Assembly: GCF_014203395.1 (NCBI RefSeq)
Contig: NZ_JACHIW010000002.1
Location: 1,240,001-1,304,000 of the forward strand
Direction: 5' to 3'
Length of the DNA: 64,000 nucleotides
Source of the DNA: Saccharopolyspora phatthalungensis
Lineage (GTDB): Bacteria > Actinomycetota > Actinomycetes > Mycobacteriales > Pseudonocardiaceae
Made by a program: the position numbers and the translations under genes. How positions within the stretch are numbered: position 1 is the first letter of the stretch; each line of letters starts with the position of its first letter. The notes below the pieces were generated by a model, which did no database searches, was not told the origin of the DNA, and saw nothing but the letters and a program-made list of their open reading frames with translations. Of the stretch, positions 40,601 through 48,928 are shown in pieces.

Positions 40601-42192
40601 CCACGGAGTTCGTGCGTAACCTGCGCGAACTGACCCGCAAGCGCGGCATTGTGCTGATCTTCGACGAAATGCTCACCGGCCTACGGCCCCACCCAGGTGG
40701 TGCCCAGCACCACTACGGCGTCACCGCCGACCTGGCCACCTACGGCAAGGCGCTGGGCAGCGGCTTCCCCGTCGGCGCCATCGCCGGCCGGGCCGACATC
40801 ATGGACTACGTCGACGGCGGTTTCTGGCGTTACGGCGATGACAGCGGGCCACAGCGCGAGACGGTTTTCTTCGGCGGCACCCACATGCAGCACCCCGTCT
40901 CGATGGCCGCGGCGCGGGCCGTGCTCACGCACCTGCGGCAGGAGGGCCCTGCCCTTCAAGCGTCGGTCAACGCCAGGACCGACCAGCTCGCCGAGGAGCT
41001 GAACCACTTCTTCGTGAACGAGGAGTTTCCGCTGCGGCTGGACAACTTCGGGTCGATGTTCCGCTTCAGTCACCGCGCGGACATGGAACTGCTCTACCAG
41101 CACCTGCTGCTGCGCGGTGTGCACGTGTGGGAGTGGCGCAGCTTCTATTTGTCCACCGCGCACACCGACACCGACGTCGAGCACGTGGCCGAAGCCGTGC
41201 GCGGTTCACTGCGGGAACTGCGCCAGGCTGGTTTCTTCCCGCCCAGCAGGCCGCGCCCCGTCGCGGTGCCCGCGCGGCGCGAGCGTCCGGCGCCGGACTT
41301 CAGCATCTATTTCTTCGGCGACTCGGCGGAAGCGGAATCGGCCGGGTCGCCGAAGAAATACGACCTGATCATGGACACCGCACGGTTCGCCGACGAGCAC
41401 GGTTTCCACGCACTGTGGCTGCCGGAGCGGCATTTCCACTCCTTCGGCGGCCTGTTTCCCAACCCAGCGGTGCTCGGGGCGGCGCTGGCCGGTCGGACCA
41501 GCCGGATCCGGCTCAACGCGGGCTCGGTCGTGCTGCCGCTGCACGACCCGATCCGGGTCGCCGAGGAGTGGTCGGTGGTGGACAACCTGTCCGGCGGGCG
41601 CGTCGGGCTCGGTTTCGGCACCGGCTGGCACGGCGAGGACTTCGCGCTGCATCCCGACCGGTTCGCCCGTCGCCGGGAAACCGCCTTCGAGCACCTGGCC
41701 GACCTGCGGCGCCTGTGGCGCGGCGATCCGCTGCGCCGCCGCTCGGGCTCCGGAGCCGAGATCGACGTGCGGGTGCATCCCCGCCCGATCCAGGGGCAGC
41801 CGCCGATGTGGCTTGCCACGACGGGGCGGGTGGGGTCCTATGAGCAGGCGGGCCGGCTCGACCTCGGCGTGCTCACGAATCTGATGAACCAGACGGTGGA
41901 GCAGTTGGCCCAGAACATCGACCACTACCGGCGCGCCCGGCGCGCCGCCGGGCTGGATCCCGATGCCGGCCGCGTCACCGTGCTGCTGCACACCTACCTC
42001 GGCGACGACCACGAGGCCGCTCGCGCCGAAGCGCTGGAGCCCATGGTCCGGTACCTGCGTTCCTCATTGCTGATGCGGTCCGCGGCCACAGATTCCGGTC
42101 GCAGTGCCGAGGTTTGGCCGCCGCGAGCCCCGAGGACCTGGACGCGCTGTTCCGGCACGCCTACCACCGCTACTGCGACCAGCGAGCCCTGA
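37675..42192 (+). CDS. PKS-aminotransferase-monooxygenase: KS-(AT scar)-ACP-AMT-MOX, 3' end frameshifted
   Basis: This 1505-aa protein should extend an acyl chain and convert it to an alpha-hydroxy-beta-amino thioester. KS (1-430) keeps Cys (TACSSS, about 181), His (EAHGTGT, about 322) and KPRIGH. The usual KS-AT linker follows to AVAFVFDGE (about 541), then jumps directly to the post-AT linker DWAALLDG and PLPLYPFRRTRHWV, so the AT is deleted in frame. ACP has GADSL near 660. The class III aminotransferase (about 770-1190) has the PLP Lys in TYGKALGSG. The luciferase-like monooxygenase (from about 1209, SIYFFGDS) loses its family sequence after LRSSLLM (about 1465) and ends in unrelated residues; its missing C-terminus is encoded in another frame from 42114. 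The ATG has GGGAGGG nine bases upstream; the frame is open to 37567. Confidence 0.88.
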   Translation: MWTHRIAIIGMSLRFPGADTPERFWADIGTGASRIHHFTQEELAAAGIPESERGAPDFVAASGMVPGVDRFDADFFGMSAREAAITDPQQRLFLECCYHALEDGGYPVTDDTMRVGVYASTGYRLHSLHSYLANNLGVAGWEPGWAAAKQVQIGNYGDYAATQAAYRLNLTGPAVNVATACSSSLVAVHLACQALLLGEADLALAGSSALHFPQVTGHRHVKGSTMSPRGLLSAFDAEADGTVAGNGVAAVLLKRLDSALSDGDTVHAVILGSGVANDGAADDGTAKTGFAAPSAIGQQDAVLRAIEAAGVPVATIGYLEAHGTGTHKGDPIEFDGLTKAFRQHTDQVGFCALGTTKPRIGHLDSCAGMAGLISAVLALRHGVIPPLVNFRRPNPALDLSASPFTLSAESREWPGSGPRRAGVHSVGMGGTNAHVILEQAPPSTSAPAPARTVPGLLPLSARDPEALAEYASAVRDHLRAHPDTRLADLVTTLALGRRRFAHRVAVPGHTIKELVNALDGYLSGATDHRCSTGVVTDSPAVAFVFDGEQAPPEPTDEATLAQLHCSGVDIDWAALLDGCGGRRIPLPLYPFRRTRHWVGPSLPELAEPGQNGDTNITVEAVMSDQGTFDRVLERTARHLGQSPDEIDPERSFVDLGADSLHLIGVQVELEGEFGVKIGMEEMLEVARTPRLLAELIAQRRAPAEPPTEPVPPAPAATPTSAPSPEPPAVHGPRVTVAAGSGMADTATSPGQHAHIADLTRRFNERTHTSKENTQRYRGVLADSRAVVGFRAATKEMRYLIDGRSAKGARLVDVDGNDYVDITMGFGALLFGHEPKFVTEAVREHLSGGLRFGLRGADAGEAAALLAELTGAERVAFACTGTEANSAAIRLARAATGRTRIVLFRGSYHGHIDSVLGRASGGGTVAVSAGIPASAVAELIILEYGDPRSLEVIEEHADMIAAVLVEPVQCRNPSLRPTEFVRNLRELTRKRGIVLIFDEMLTGLRPHPGGAQHHYGVTADLATYGKALGSGFPVGAIAGRADIMDYVDGGFWRYGDDSGPQRETVFFGGTHMQHPVSMAAARAVLTHLRQEGPALQASVNARTDQLAEELNHFFVNEEFPLRLDNFGSMFRFSHRADMELLYQHLLLRGVHVWEWRSFYLSTAHTDTDVEHVAEAVRGSLRELRQAGFFPPSRPRPVAVPARRERPAPDFSIYFFGDSAEAESAGSPKKYDLIMDTARFADEHGFHALWLPERHFHSFGGLFPNPAVLGAALAGRTSRIRLNAGSVVLPLHDPIRVAEEWSVVDNLSGGRVGLGFGTGWHGEDFALHPDRFARRRETAFEHLADLRRLWRGDPLRRRSGSGAEIDVRVHPRPIQGQPPMWLATTGRVGSYEQAGRLDLGVLTNLMNQTVEQLAQNIDHYRRARRAAGLDPDAGRVTVLLHTYLGDDHEAARAEALEPMVRYLRSSLLMRSAATDSGRSAEVWPPRAPRTWTRCSGTPTTATATSEP

Positions 42193-45100
42193 TCGGAACG
42201 CAGGAGAGTTGCGCGGGCCTGGTGGCGAAGCTGCATGCGGCCGGGGTCGACGAGATCGCCGCGCTCGTCGACTTCGGCTTGTCCGCCGAGCAGATCTCCG
42301 CCGGGCTGGTCCGGCTGGACCGGTTGCGACGCGCGTTCACCACTCCGGCCGAACGCAGCGGCCCGGCCACCACCGCTCAGCGCCGGATGTGGCTGGCCTG
42401 TCAGTTGACCGGGGCCAGTGCGTACAACGAGATCCAAGGCGTGCGGCTGCGCGGGCCACTGGACGAGGAGGCGGTGCGCGCCGCACTGCGCGGCCTCGTC
42501 GACCGGCACCCCGGGCTACGCGTGGTGTTCCGGCCGGACGGCCGGGACCAGGAACTGCGCCAGGTCGTGCTGGACAGGGTCGACGTGCCGGTGACGGTGA
42601 GCGAACACCACTGCCAGGACGCCGATACGGCCATCACGGCGGTTGTGCGAGAGGAAAGCCGCCGCGAGTACGACCTCGCGCAGGGGCCCTTGTTCACTCC
42701 GCGCCTGCTCCGGCTGGGCACGGACGACCACGCGCTCATCATCGGCATCCACCACCTCATCACCGATGGGCACTCCGCCGGTCTCATCGCCGCGGACTTT
42801 CCGGAGCTGTACCGGGCGGCAGTGGCCGGGGACGCGCCGCGTTTCGAAGCGCCGGGCGGCTCCCCGCTGGACGCCGACCGCCCCGTGCACGATCCCGCCG
42901 ACCTTGACTGGTGGCGCGCGCACCTGGGGACCGAGCCGCCGGTCCCCCAGCAGCCCACCGACCGGCCTCGTGCCGACGCTGCCGTGGGCATGGGCGCGTC
43001 GGTGACAGCCTGGTTCGACCCGAGACGGACCGCCGCGCTGCGTGAATGGAGCGGCACGCAAGGGGTGAGCGTGTTCGCGAGCCTGCTCACCGCGTGGCGG
43101 GAGGTATTAAGGCGATTCTCCGGCCAGGAGGAGTTCATTGTCGGCACCACGTTCGGGCGGCGCACGCCGCAGACCAAGAACACCGTGGGCTTCTTCTCGT
43201 CGCTGCTGCCGCTGCGCGGGGTGCTGCGCGACGACATGGAGACGGGGGCCGCCGTGCGGGCGGCCAGGGATGCGGTGCTGGAGGCCACCGAACACAGCGG
43301 GGTGGACCTGGACGCGCTGTTCACCGAGGTCAACCCCGCACCGGGCACGGCCAGGCCGCTGATGCCCGTCTCGATCGACCTGGACACCGAGGCCCTGCCG
43401 GGTATCACGCTGCCCGGTGTGAGTGCGGAGCCGCTCGGGGTGGGCACCGCCTCGGCGCCGCTGGAACTGTCGCTGATGGTCGTGCGCACCGGGTCCGGCT
43501 TGCGCCTGAGCATCCGGTACGACGCCGGCCTGTACGCCGAAGCCACGGCGCGGCGCTACCTCGATCACCTCCAGCTCGTCCTGGAGGCCATTTCCGACGG
43601 CCGGGCAGCGCGAATCGGCGACCTGCCGATGCTCACCGCCGAGGACGAGAAGCGGCTGCGGGCGATCAGCGTCGGACCGCAGCCGGTACCCCACCACACG
43701 ACGCTCACCGAGGTACGGCCGGGAGGCGATCGACCGCTGGTGGTCGACGCCGCGGGCCGACACAGCGGCGGAAAGCTGGCCGCTGCCGCGAACGGCGTCG
43801 CCGCGCGGCTGATCGAACAGGGCGCGGGACGCGGAGACGTAGTGGCGGTCGCCTTGCCCAGAGGGCACGAGTTCGTTGCGGCTGTCCTCGGCGCGGTCGC
43901 GGCCGGCGTGGCCTACCTGCCCCTGGATCTGAGCCAACCGGTGCCGCGACTGGCGGCGGTGCTCGCCGACGCCGGCCCGGTCGCGCTGATCTGCTCGCAC
44001 GACCTCGACCCGGCGCTGGCACCCGGCGTGCCCCGGCTCCACGTCGGCGGCGATAGTCCATTGAGGACTGTCACCGTGACCGGCGATGACCTGCTGTGCC
44101 TGCTCTACACGTCCGGGTCGACCGGGACGCCCAAGGGGGTGCTGATCGAGCACCGCAACGTGGCGGCCACGCTGGCGGTGTTCTTGGACCGGCTGGGTAT
44201 CACCGGGGACGACCGGCTGTCCTGGTACAGCGCGCCCGGTTTCGACGCTGGGCACATCGAACTGTGGCCCGCGCTCGCCACCGGCGCCGAGCTGCACGTG
44301 GTGCCCGACGAGGTGCGGCTTGACCCGCAGGCCCTGGTGGCGTGGCTGGTGCGGCAGCGGATCACCGTCGCTTTCCTGCCGACCGCCGTCGCCGAGGCGG
44401 TGCTCGACCAGCCGTGGCCCCGGGACGCGGCGCTGCGGGTGCTGTGCGTCGGCGGCGAGCGACTGAACTCACGGCCGCGCGAGGACATTGCCTTCACCGT
44501 GTTCAACATCTACGGCCCGACCGAGTGCTCGGTGTTCTGCTCATGGGGCGAGGTGTCGCCGCGAGGTGTCGGCAGCCCATCGCTGGGCCCTCCCAATCCC
44601 GCCCTGCGGCTTGAGGTGCGCGACGCGGCGGGGCGCGTGCTGCCACCGGGCGCGATCGGCGAGCTGCACGTCGGCGGCCCGCAGGTCGCACGCGGCTACC
44701 ACGGCGACCCGTCGCTGACCGCGCAGCGGTTCAGCACCGACGACAACGGCTGCCGCTGGTACCGGACCGGGGATCTGGTGCGGTGGCGCGCGGATGGCGA
44801 ATTGGACTTCGTCGGGCGCGCCGATGACCAGGTGCAGATCCGTGGTGTGCGCGTCGAGCCGGCCGAGGTCACCTGTGCGGTGCGCACGCTGCCCGGTGTG
44901 CTTGACGCGCGCGTGCTGGCGGAAACCGACGATGCGACCGGGCGGGATCTGCTCGCCTGCCACGTGCTCGCCGAACGGACAGCGGCGGACGGGCTCGGCG
45001 AGACCGAGCTTGCTCGGCGCTGGCGTGCGGGGCTGGCCGAATTGCTACCCAGGCCCATGGTTCCGGAGCGGTGGCTGGTGGTGGATCGGCTGCCGTTGAC

Positions 45101-45383
45101 ACAGAACGGGAAGTGGGCCCGCCAGGCCGGGCAGGCGAGTGACGACGATCGGATTGCCGCGGCTGTCCGGCAGGTGTGGGCGGAAGTCCTCGGTGTCGAC
45201 GGATTCGACGACTATGCGCGGTTTTTCGACCTAGGCGGGCATTCGCTGAACGCGTTGACCCTGCTGAACCGGGTACGGGAGCGGTTCGGCGCCGAGTATT
45301 CACTGAGCGAGTTCTTCGCCGACCCGACGGTGTGTGGCATGGCGTCGGTGCTGGCGGGGAATCGGATGCGGGGAGAGCTGTGA
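42114..45383 (+). CDS. NRPS: monooxygenase C-terminal remnant-C-A-PCP
   Basis: The 1089-residue frame starts with about 70 residues that are the C-terminus of a luciferase-like monooxygenase (LIGTQESCAGLV, GVDEIAALVDFGL). Then come C (HHLITDG near 213), A (YTSGSTGTPKG near 663; A10 in TQNGKWAR) and PCP (GGHSL near 1044). The pocket code reads DAIFCGIVF by hand, which I cannot assign. It overlaps the upstream gene by 79 bases in the -1 frame. The TTG at 42114 has no convincing ribosome site. It is most simply the rest of one KS-ACP-AMT-MOX-C-A-PCP protein separated by a one-base loss, a sequencing error or programmed slippage. If translated alone, the real start is unknown. Confidence 0.85.
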   Translation: MAAASPEDLDALFRHAYHRYCDQRALIGTQESCAGLVAKLHAAGVDEIAALVDFGLSAEQISAGLVRLDRLRRAFTTPAERSGPATTAQRRMWLACQLTGASAYNEIQGVRLRGPLDEEAVRAALRGLVDRHPGLRVVFRPDGRDQELRQVVLDRVDVPVTVSEHHCQDADTAITAVVREESRREYDLAQGPLFTPRLLRLGTDDHALIIGIHHLITDGHSAGLIAADFPELYRAAVAGDAPRFEAPGGSPLDADRPVHDPADLDWWRAHLGTEPPVPQQPTDRPRADAAVGMGASVTAWFDPRRTAALREWSGTQGVSVFASLLTAWREVLRRFSGQEEFIVGTTFGRRTPQTKNTVGFFSSLLPLRGVLRDDMETGAAVRAARDAVLEATEHSGVDLDALFTEVNPAPGTARPLMPVSIDLDTEALPGITLPGVSAEPLGVGTASAPLELSLMVVRTGSGLRLSIRYDAGLYAEATARRYLDHLQLVLEAISDGRAARIGDLPMLTAEDEKRLRAISVGPQPVPHHTTLTEVRPGGDRPLVVDAAGRHSGGKLAAAANGVAARLIEQGAGRGDVVAVALPRGHEFVAAVLGAVAAGVAYLPLDLSQPVPRLAAVLADAGPVALICSHDLDPALAPGVPRLHVGGDSPLRTVTVTGDDLLCLLYTSGSTGTPKGVLIEHRNVAATLAVFLDRLGITGDDRLSWYSAPGFDAGHIELWPALATGAELHVVPDEVRLDPQALVAWLVRQRITVAFLPTAVAEAVLDQPWPRDAALRVLCVGGERLNSRPREDIAFTVFNIYGPTECSVFCSWGEVSPRGVGSPSLGPPNPALRLEVRDAAGRVLPPGAIGELHVGGPQVARGYHGDPSLTAQRFSTDDNGCRWYRTGDLVRWRADGELDFVGRADDQVQIRGVRVEPAEVTCAVRTLPGVLDARVLAETDDATGRDLLACHVLAERTAADGLGETELARRWRAGLAELLPRPMVPERWLVVDRLPLTQNGKWARQAGQASDDDRIAAAVRQVWAEVLGVDGFDDYARFFDLGGHSLNALTLLNRVRERFGAEYSLSEFFADPTVCGMASVLAGNRMRGEL

Positions 45384-46855
45384 CGGGTGCCGGTGAGCTG
45401 GACGATCTTCTCGGCAGGTTGCGTGTGCTCGACGTGCGCTTGGCGGCCGCCGGTGACAAGTTGCGTTATGACGCTCCGCGCGGCGTGCTGTCCCCGGAAC
45501 TGCTGGCCGAGCTGAAGCGGCACAAACCGACGCTGCTCTCTCGCCTGGCCGGGGCCGTCGTCGACGAGGCACCCGTGTCCGCGCAACAGGAGGCCATGCT
45601 CACGACGGTCACGCACCTGCCGAGGCCAGCGGTCTTCAACGTGGGCACGAGGATTTGGCTGACCGGTCGGCTCGACACGCCCGCCCTCGGCAGGGCCATC
45701 ACCGAACTGGTCGCGCGGCACGTCGGACTGCGCTGCCGATTCGTCCGCGACGGTGCGGGGCGGTGGTCACAGCAGGCGCTGGCGCCCGTGCCGTTCACCC
45801 TGCCCGTCGACGACCTGCGCGACGGTCCCGCGGAGCGGGCCGAGGAGATCTGCCTCGAACTGGCCAACACCCCGTTCAACCTCGGCCGGGGAACTATGCC
45901 CGTGTGCCGTTTGCTCCGGGTCGGCACCCGGCGGTGGGCGTTGATGCTCGTCACTCACCACATCAGCACCGACGGGTGGTCCCTGTCATTGACGTTGCGG
46001 GAATTGGCGGCGTTGTACGGGGCAGCCGTCACCGGGACGGCACCGCAACTGGAGGCGCCCGGCGCGCAGTCCACCGACTACGCGCGCTGGCAACGCGAGC
46101 AAGCCGATGCGGGCCTGGACGCTCGTCAGCTTGAGTTCTGGCGCCAGCATCTGGAGGGCGTGCTCCTTGCCGCCGACCTGCCCACTGACCGGCCACGACC
46201 TAGCCGGGCGTCCGGTGCCGGGGACACCGTGCGGCTGGAAGTTCCCCACCCGACACGGGCCGCCGTCGAGTCGTTCGCCCAATCCCTTGGTGTGACCCCG
46301 TTCGCCGTCACCGCTGCCGCCCTCGGCCGGTTGTTGGCCAGATTGTCCGGCGCCCCGGATGTCGTGCTTCGGATGTCCTACGCCAACCGCGAGCGCCGTG
46401 AATTCGAGTCGTTGGTCAGCTGCACCAGGATCGGCGTCGGACTGGTTGTCCGGGCACCAATGCGGGTGCCCTTCACCACGCTTGTCAAGCAGACGTGCGC
46501 CGCGTCTCTTGCGGCGCTTGACAACCCGGTGTCCATCGATCGCGTGGTGTACGAGCTGTGTGCGACTGGACGCGGTGCGGAGCCGGACCGGCCGCTCATC
46601 GGGTTCGCATTCCAGAACCTGCCCGGCCCAGAGGTGGCCTTCACCGGGCTTGCGACCCGAGTCGAGAACGTCGCCGCGGCCGCATCGCGTGCCGACTTGA
46701 CCTTCGGGCTCGTGTCGGCCGACGCCCCCGCACGGGGCTACCAGGCTTGGCTGGAGTACACCACCGACCTGTGGGAACCGGCGACCGCCACTAGGCTGCT
46801 GCGCGAATACGTCGACTCCCTGGCGGAACTGTGCGATCCGGCGCGAGTGGCGTAG
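45380..46855 (+). CDS. stand-alone condensation domain with TubC-type docking domain
   Basis: This 491-aa protein has a TubC-like N-terminal docking domain (LRYDAPRGVLSPELLAELK, residues 10-55) and one condensation domain (about 65-485) with an intact HHISTDG near 193. It has no A, PCP or TE. The GTG start overlaps the PCP gene stop (GTGA). The docking domain should bring it to the C-terminus of an upstream synthetase, most simply the PCP just before it. There it would join the bound chain to a soluble amine or alcohol and so release the product. That release role is inference. Confidence 0.88.
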   Translation: MTGAGELDDLLGRLRVLDVRLAAAGDKLRYDAPRGVLSPELLAELKRHKPTLLSRLAGAVVDEAPVSAQQEAMLTTVTHLPRPAVFNVGTRIWLTGRLDTPALGRAITELVARHVGLRCRFVRDGAGRWSQQALAPVPFTLPVDDLRDGPAERAEEICLELANTPFNLGRGTMPVCRLLRVGTRRWALMLVTHHISTDGWSLSLTLRELAALYGAAVTGTAPQLEAPGAQSTDYARWQREQADAGLDARQLEFWRQHLEGVLLAADLPTDRPRPSRASGAGDTVRLEVPHPTRAAVESFAQSLGVTPFAVTAAALGRLLARLSGAPDVVLRMSYANRERREFESLVSCTRIGVGLVVRAPMRVPFTTLVKQTCAASLAALDNPVSIDRVVYELCATGRGAEPDRPLIGFAFQNLPGPEVAFTGLATRVENVAAAASRADLTFGLVSADAPARGYQAWLEYTTDLWEPATATRLLREYVDSLAELCDPARVA

Positions 46856-46909
46856 GGATGTGGGGCTTCGGCTCGAACTGGTTGTGCGACAACGTCACTC
46901 AGTGACCGC

Positions 46910-48718
46910 TCAGCGCGGTGGCAGGTGCTCGGCCGCGGACGCAGCCACGTCCCTGGCCATCCCGCAGACCTGATCCAGCGGCTGCGCCGCCCAGACGGTG
47001 ACCACCAGCTGTTCCCACTTCGGCTTCTGGTCCACGTCGTAGTACTCCCGGTACAGCGCGTTCACCTCGCAGCTGCCGTCATTTTTTGGGGTGACGGTGG
47101 CGCTGTAACTACCGAGCTGGACGGGAATGCTGGACGTCGAATTGCCCGGTTCGCCCTGGCTGAAGCGGATGAACAACGCCTTGCCGCCCGAGCCGTACTC
47201 CCAGTAGCATTCCCAGTTTCCGAAGCCGGGATCCGTGTTGGCGGGATCGACATCGGGAATCCGGGAAACCACGTTGCCATCGGGAAGCCTGCACGCATCC
47301 GCATTGGCAATGGAGTTGGTTCGGATCCGCGTGGAATCCCGGGGGATCTCGCCGGAGCGAAGCACGTCGGCCGCGGTCTTCGTAGCGACATCGGCGATGG
47401 CGCACAGGTCAGCCGTGGAACTGCCCTTCACCTTCGCTCTGACCGAGACCATTACCGGAGGGGCGAGCCGTATCCTGCGGAGGCAGGAATCGTTGCTCCG
47501 GGGTAGCAGTTCGATGCTGAGTGGCCCCGCTGGTGGCTGCCCGGTCCCGTCGGAGATCTCGAATTGCACTTGGACATCCACGGTGGGCTCGGCGCCCATA
47601 TCGACAAGAACGTCACAACGATTGAAGTTGCCGTAATCGACGTCTCTGCGGGTCGGGCCGAAACGCTTGAGAGGGTGGGGATCGGTGAGTTTGCAGGGAT
47701 CAACCGTGCGCGGATCCCCGACCGCCGGAAGCACCGTCGGAGTGTCCGGCACGGCTGTCGAACCTGTCGGTGGCGAACCTGTCGGCATCAACCCGCGGCC
47801 GAACCAGCTCACTACCCCGACGGTGAAGGCCAAAACGACGACGGCACCGACTCCCGCCAGCGCAACAAGTCGGAGGCGGCGCCTGCTGGTCGGACCGGTC
47901 CTCCCGGGCCCGGCCGGCGCCGGCGGAGGCGCTACCGGGAGCGTCGATCCGGCAAGGAGCCCCTGGAACATGTCCCTGGCCCGCGCCGCCGAGGGGCGCT
48001 GGTCCTCCCTGAACAACAGGAGTTGTGACAGCACCAGGCCGAGCGGCCCGGCACGGAAGGTCGTCGGCACCTGGAACGCGGACTCCCGCCGTGGGTCTGA
48101 GATCCCCGCCCCAAACGGCAACTTGCCTTCCACCGCATAGAACAGGGTCACGCCCAGGGAGAACACATCCGATGCCGGGGTGGCGGGCATGCCGGCGCCA
48201 ACCTCCGGCGCGCCGTAGGACGGGGTCCAGGCGAGCGCGCCGGTGTGCGTCTGGGTAGCTCCGGACCAGCGAGAAATACCGAAATCGGTCAGTTTGGCCG
48301 TACCGTCCGCGGCGACGAGTATATTGCCCGGCTTGATGTCGCGGTGCACGATTTCGTTGGCATGCAAGACCGCCAGGGCACCGGCGATCTGGACGCCGAT
48401 ATGCGCCACCTGCTTCGGGGACAGCACGTATCCCTCGGCGAGGATTCTGTCCAGGCTCGTCGACTCGAAGTACTCCATGATCAGAAAGCACTCGGCGCCG
48501 ATGCGCACCGAGTCGAACAACGTCACCGCGTTGGCATGATGCACGCGCGCGGCATTCTGGGCTTCGCGATGCAGTTGCTCGGCGTCACGCACTCCCCCGC
48601 CGGGCCTCGCCTGCTTGATCGCGACCACCCGTCTCAAATGCAGATCGGTGGCGCGCCATACGACGCCCATTCCCCCTGAGCCGATCAGATCATCGAGCCG
48701 GTAACGGTCAGCGACCAT
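46910..48718 (-). CDS. membrane Ser/Thr protein kinase (PknB/Hanks type) with extracellular domain
   Basis: This 602-aa kinase has GSGGMGVVW (glycine loop), VAIK, the catalytic HRDIKPGNILV, DFGIS and the APE motif, so it should be active. A Pro-rich juxtamembrane stretch precedes one membrane helix (RLVALAGVGAVVVLAFTVGVV, near residue 310). About 270 residues then lie outside the cell. That part contains two similar halves, each opening with a D-C pair (DPCKL, DACRL) and containing further Cys, perhaps a sensor domain. I start at MVADRYRL, which has GGAG seven bases upstream; two earlier Met codons are in frame. It is convergent with the condensation gene and no clear target lies nearby. Confidence 0.92.
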   Translation of the reverse strand: MVADRYRLDDLIGSGGMGVVWRATDLHLRRVVAIKQARPGGGVRDAEQLHREAQNAARVHHANAVTLFDSVRIGAECFLIMEYFESTSLDRILAEGYVLSPKQVAHIGVQIAGALAVLHANEIVHRDIKPGNILVAADGTAKLTDFGISRWSGATQTHTGALAWTPSYGAPEVGAGMPATPASDVFSLGVTLFYAVEGKLPFGAGISDPRRESAFQVPTTFRAGPLGLVLSQLLLFREDQRPSAARARDMFQGLLAGSTLPVAPPPAPAGPGRTGPTSRRRLRLVALAGVGAVVVLAFTVGVVSWFGRGLMPTGSPPTGSTAVPDTPTVLPAVGDPRTVDPCKLTDPHPLKRFGPTRRDVDYGNFNRCDVLVDMGAEPTVDVQVQFEISDGTGQPPAGPLSIELLPRSNDSCLRRIRLAPPVMVSVRAKVKGSSTADLCAIADVATKTAADVLRSGEIPRDSTRIRTNSIANADACRLPDGNVVSRIPDVDPANTDPGFGNWECYWEYGSGGKALFIRFSQGEPGNSTSSIPVQLGSYSATVTPKNDGSCEVNALYREYYDVDQKPKWEQLVVTVWAAQPLDQVCGMARDVAASAAEHLPPR

Positions 48719-48928
48719 CGCACCACTCCGCATAATCATGCAGTGTAGGGGGAACGGCCCAGGGCCCACGGCACGTTAGGCACGGAATGTGTCATTCGGG
48801 GTATCTCCTTCGCCAACTCCAACTCCGCGACCCGTTGTGCGGACAATCGAGGGATTCGCGTGCAGCAGGGGCGTTTTCCCCGCCGACCGTCAGCTTCCCG
48901 CCTCCGCCCCGGAATCGCTCCGAACCGC

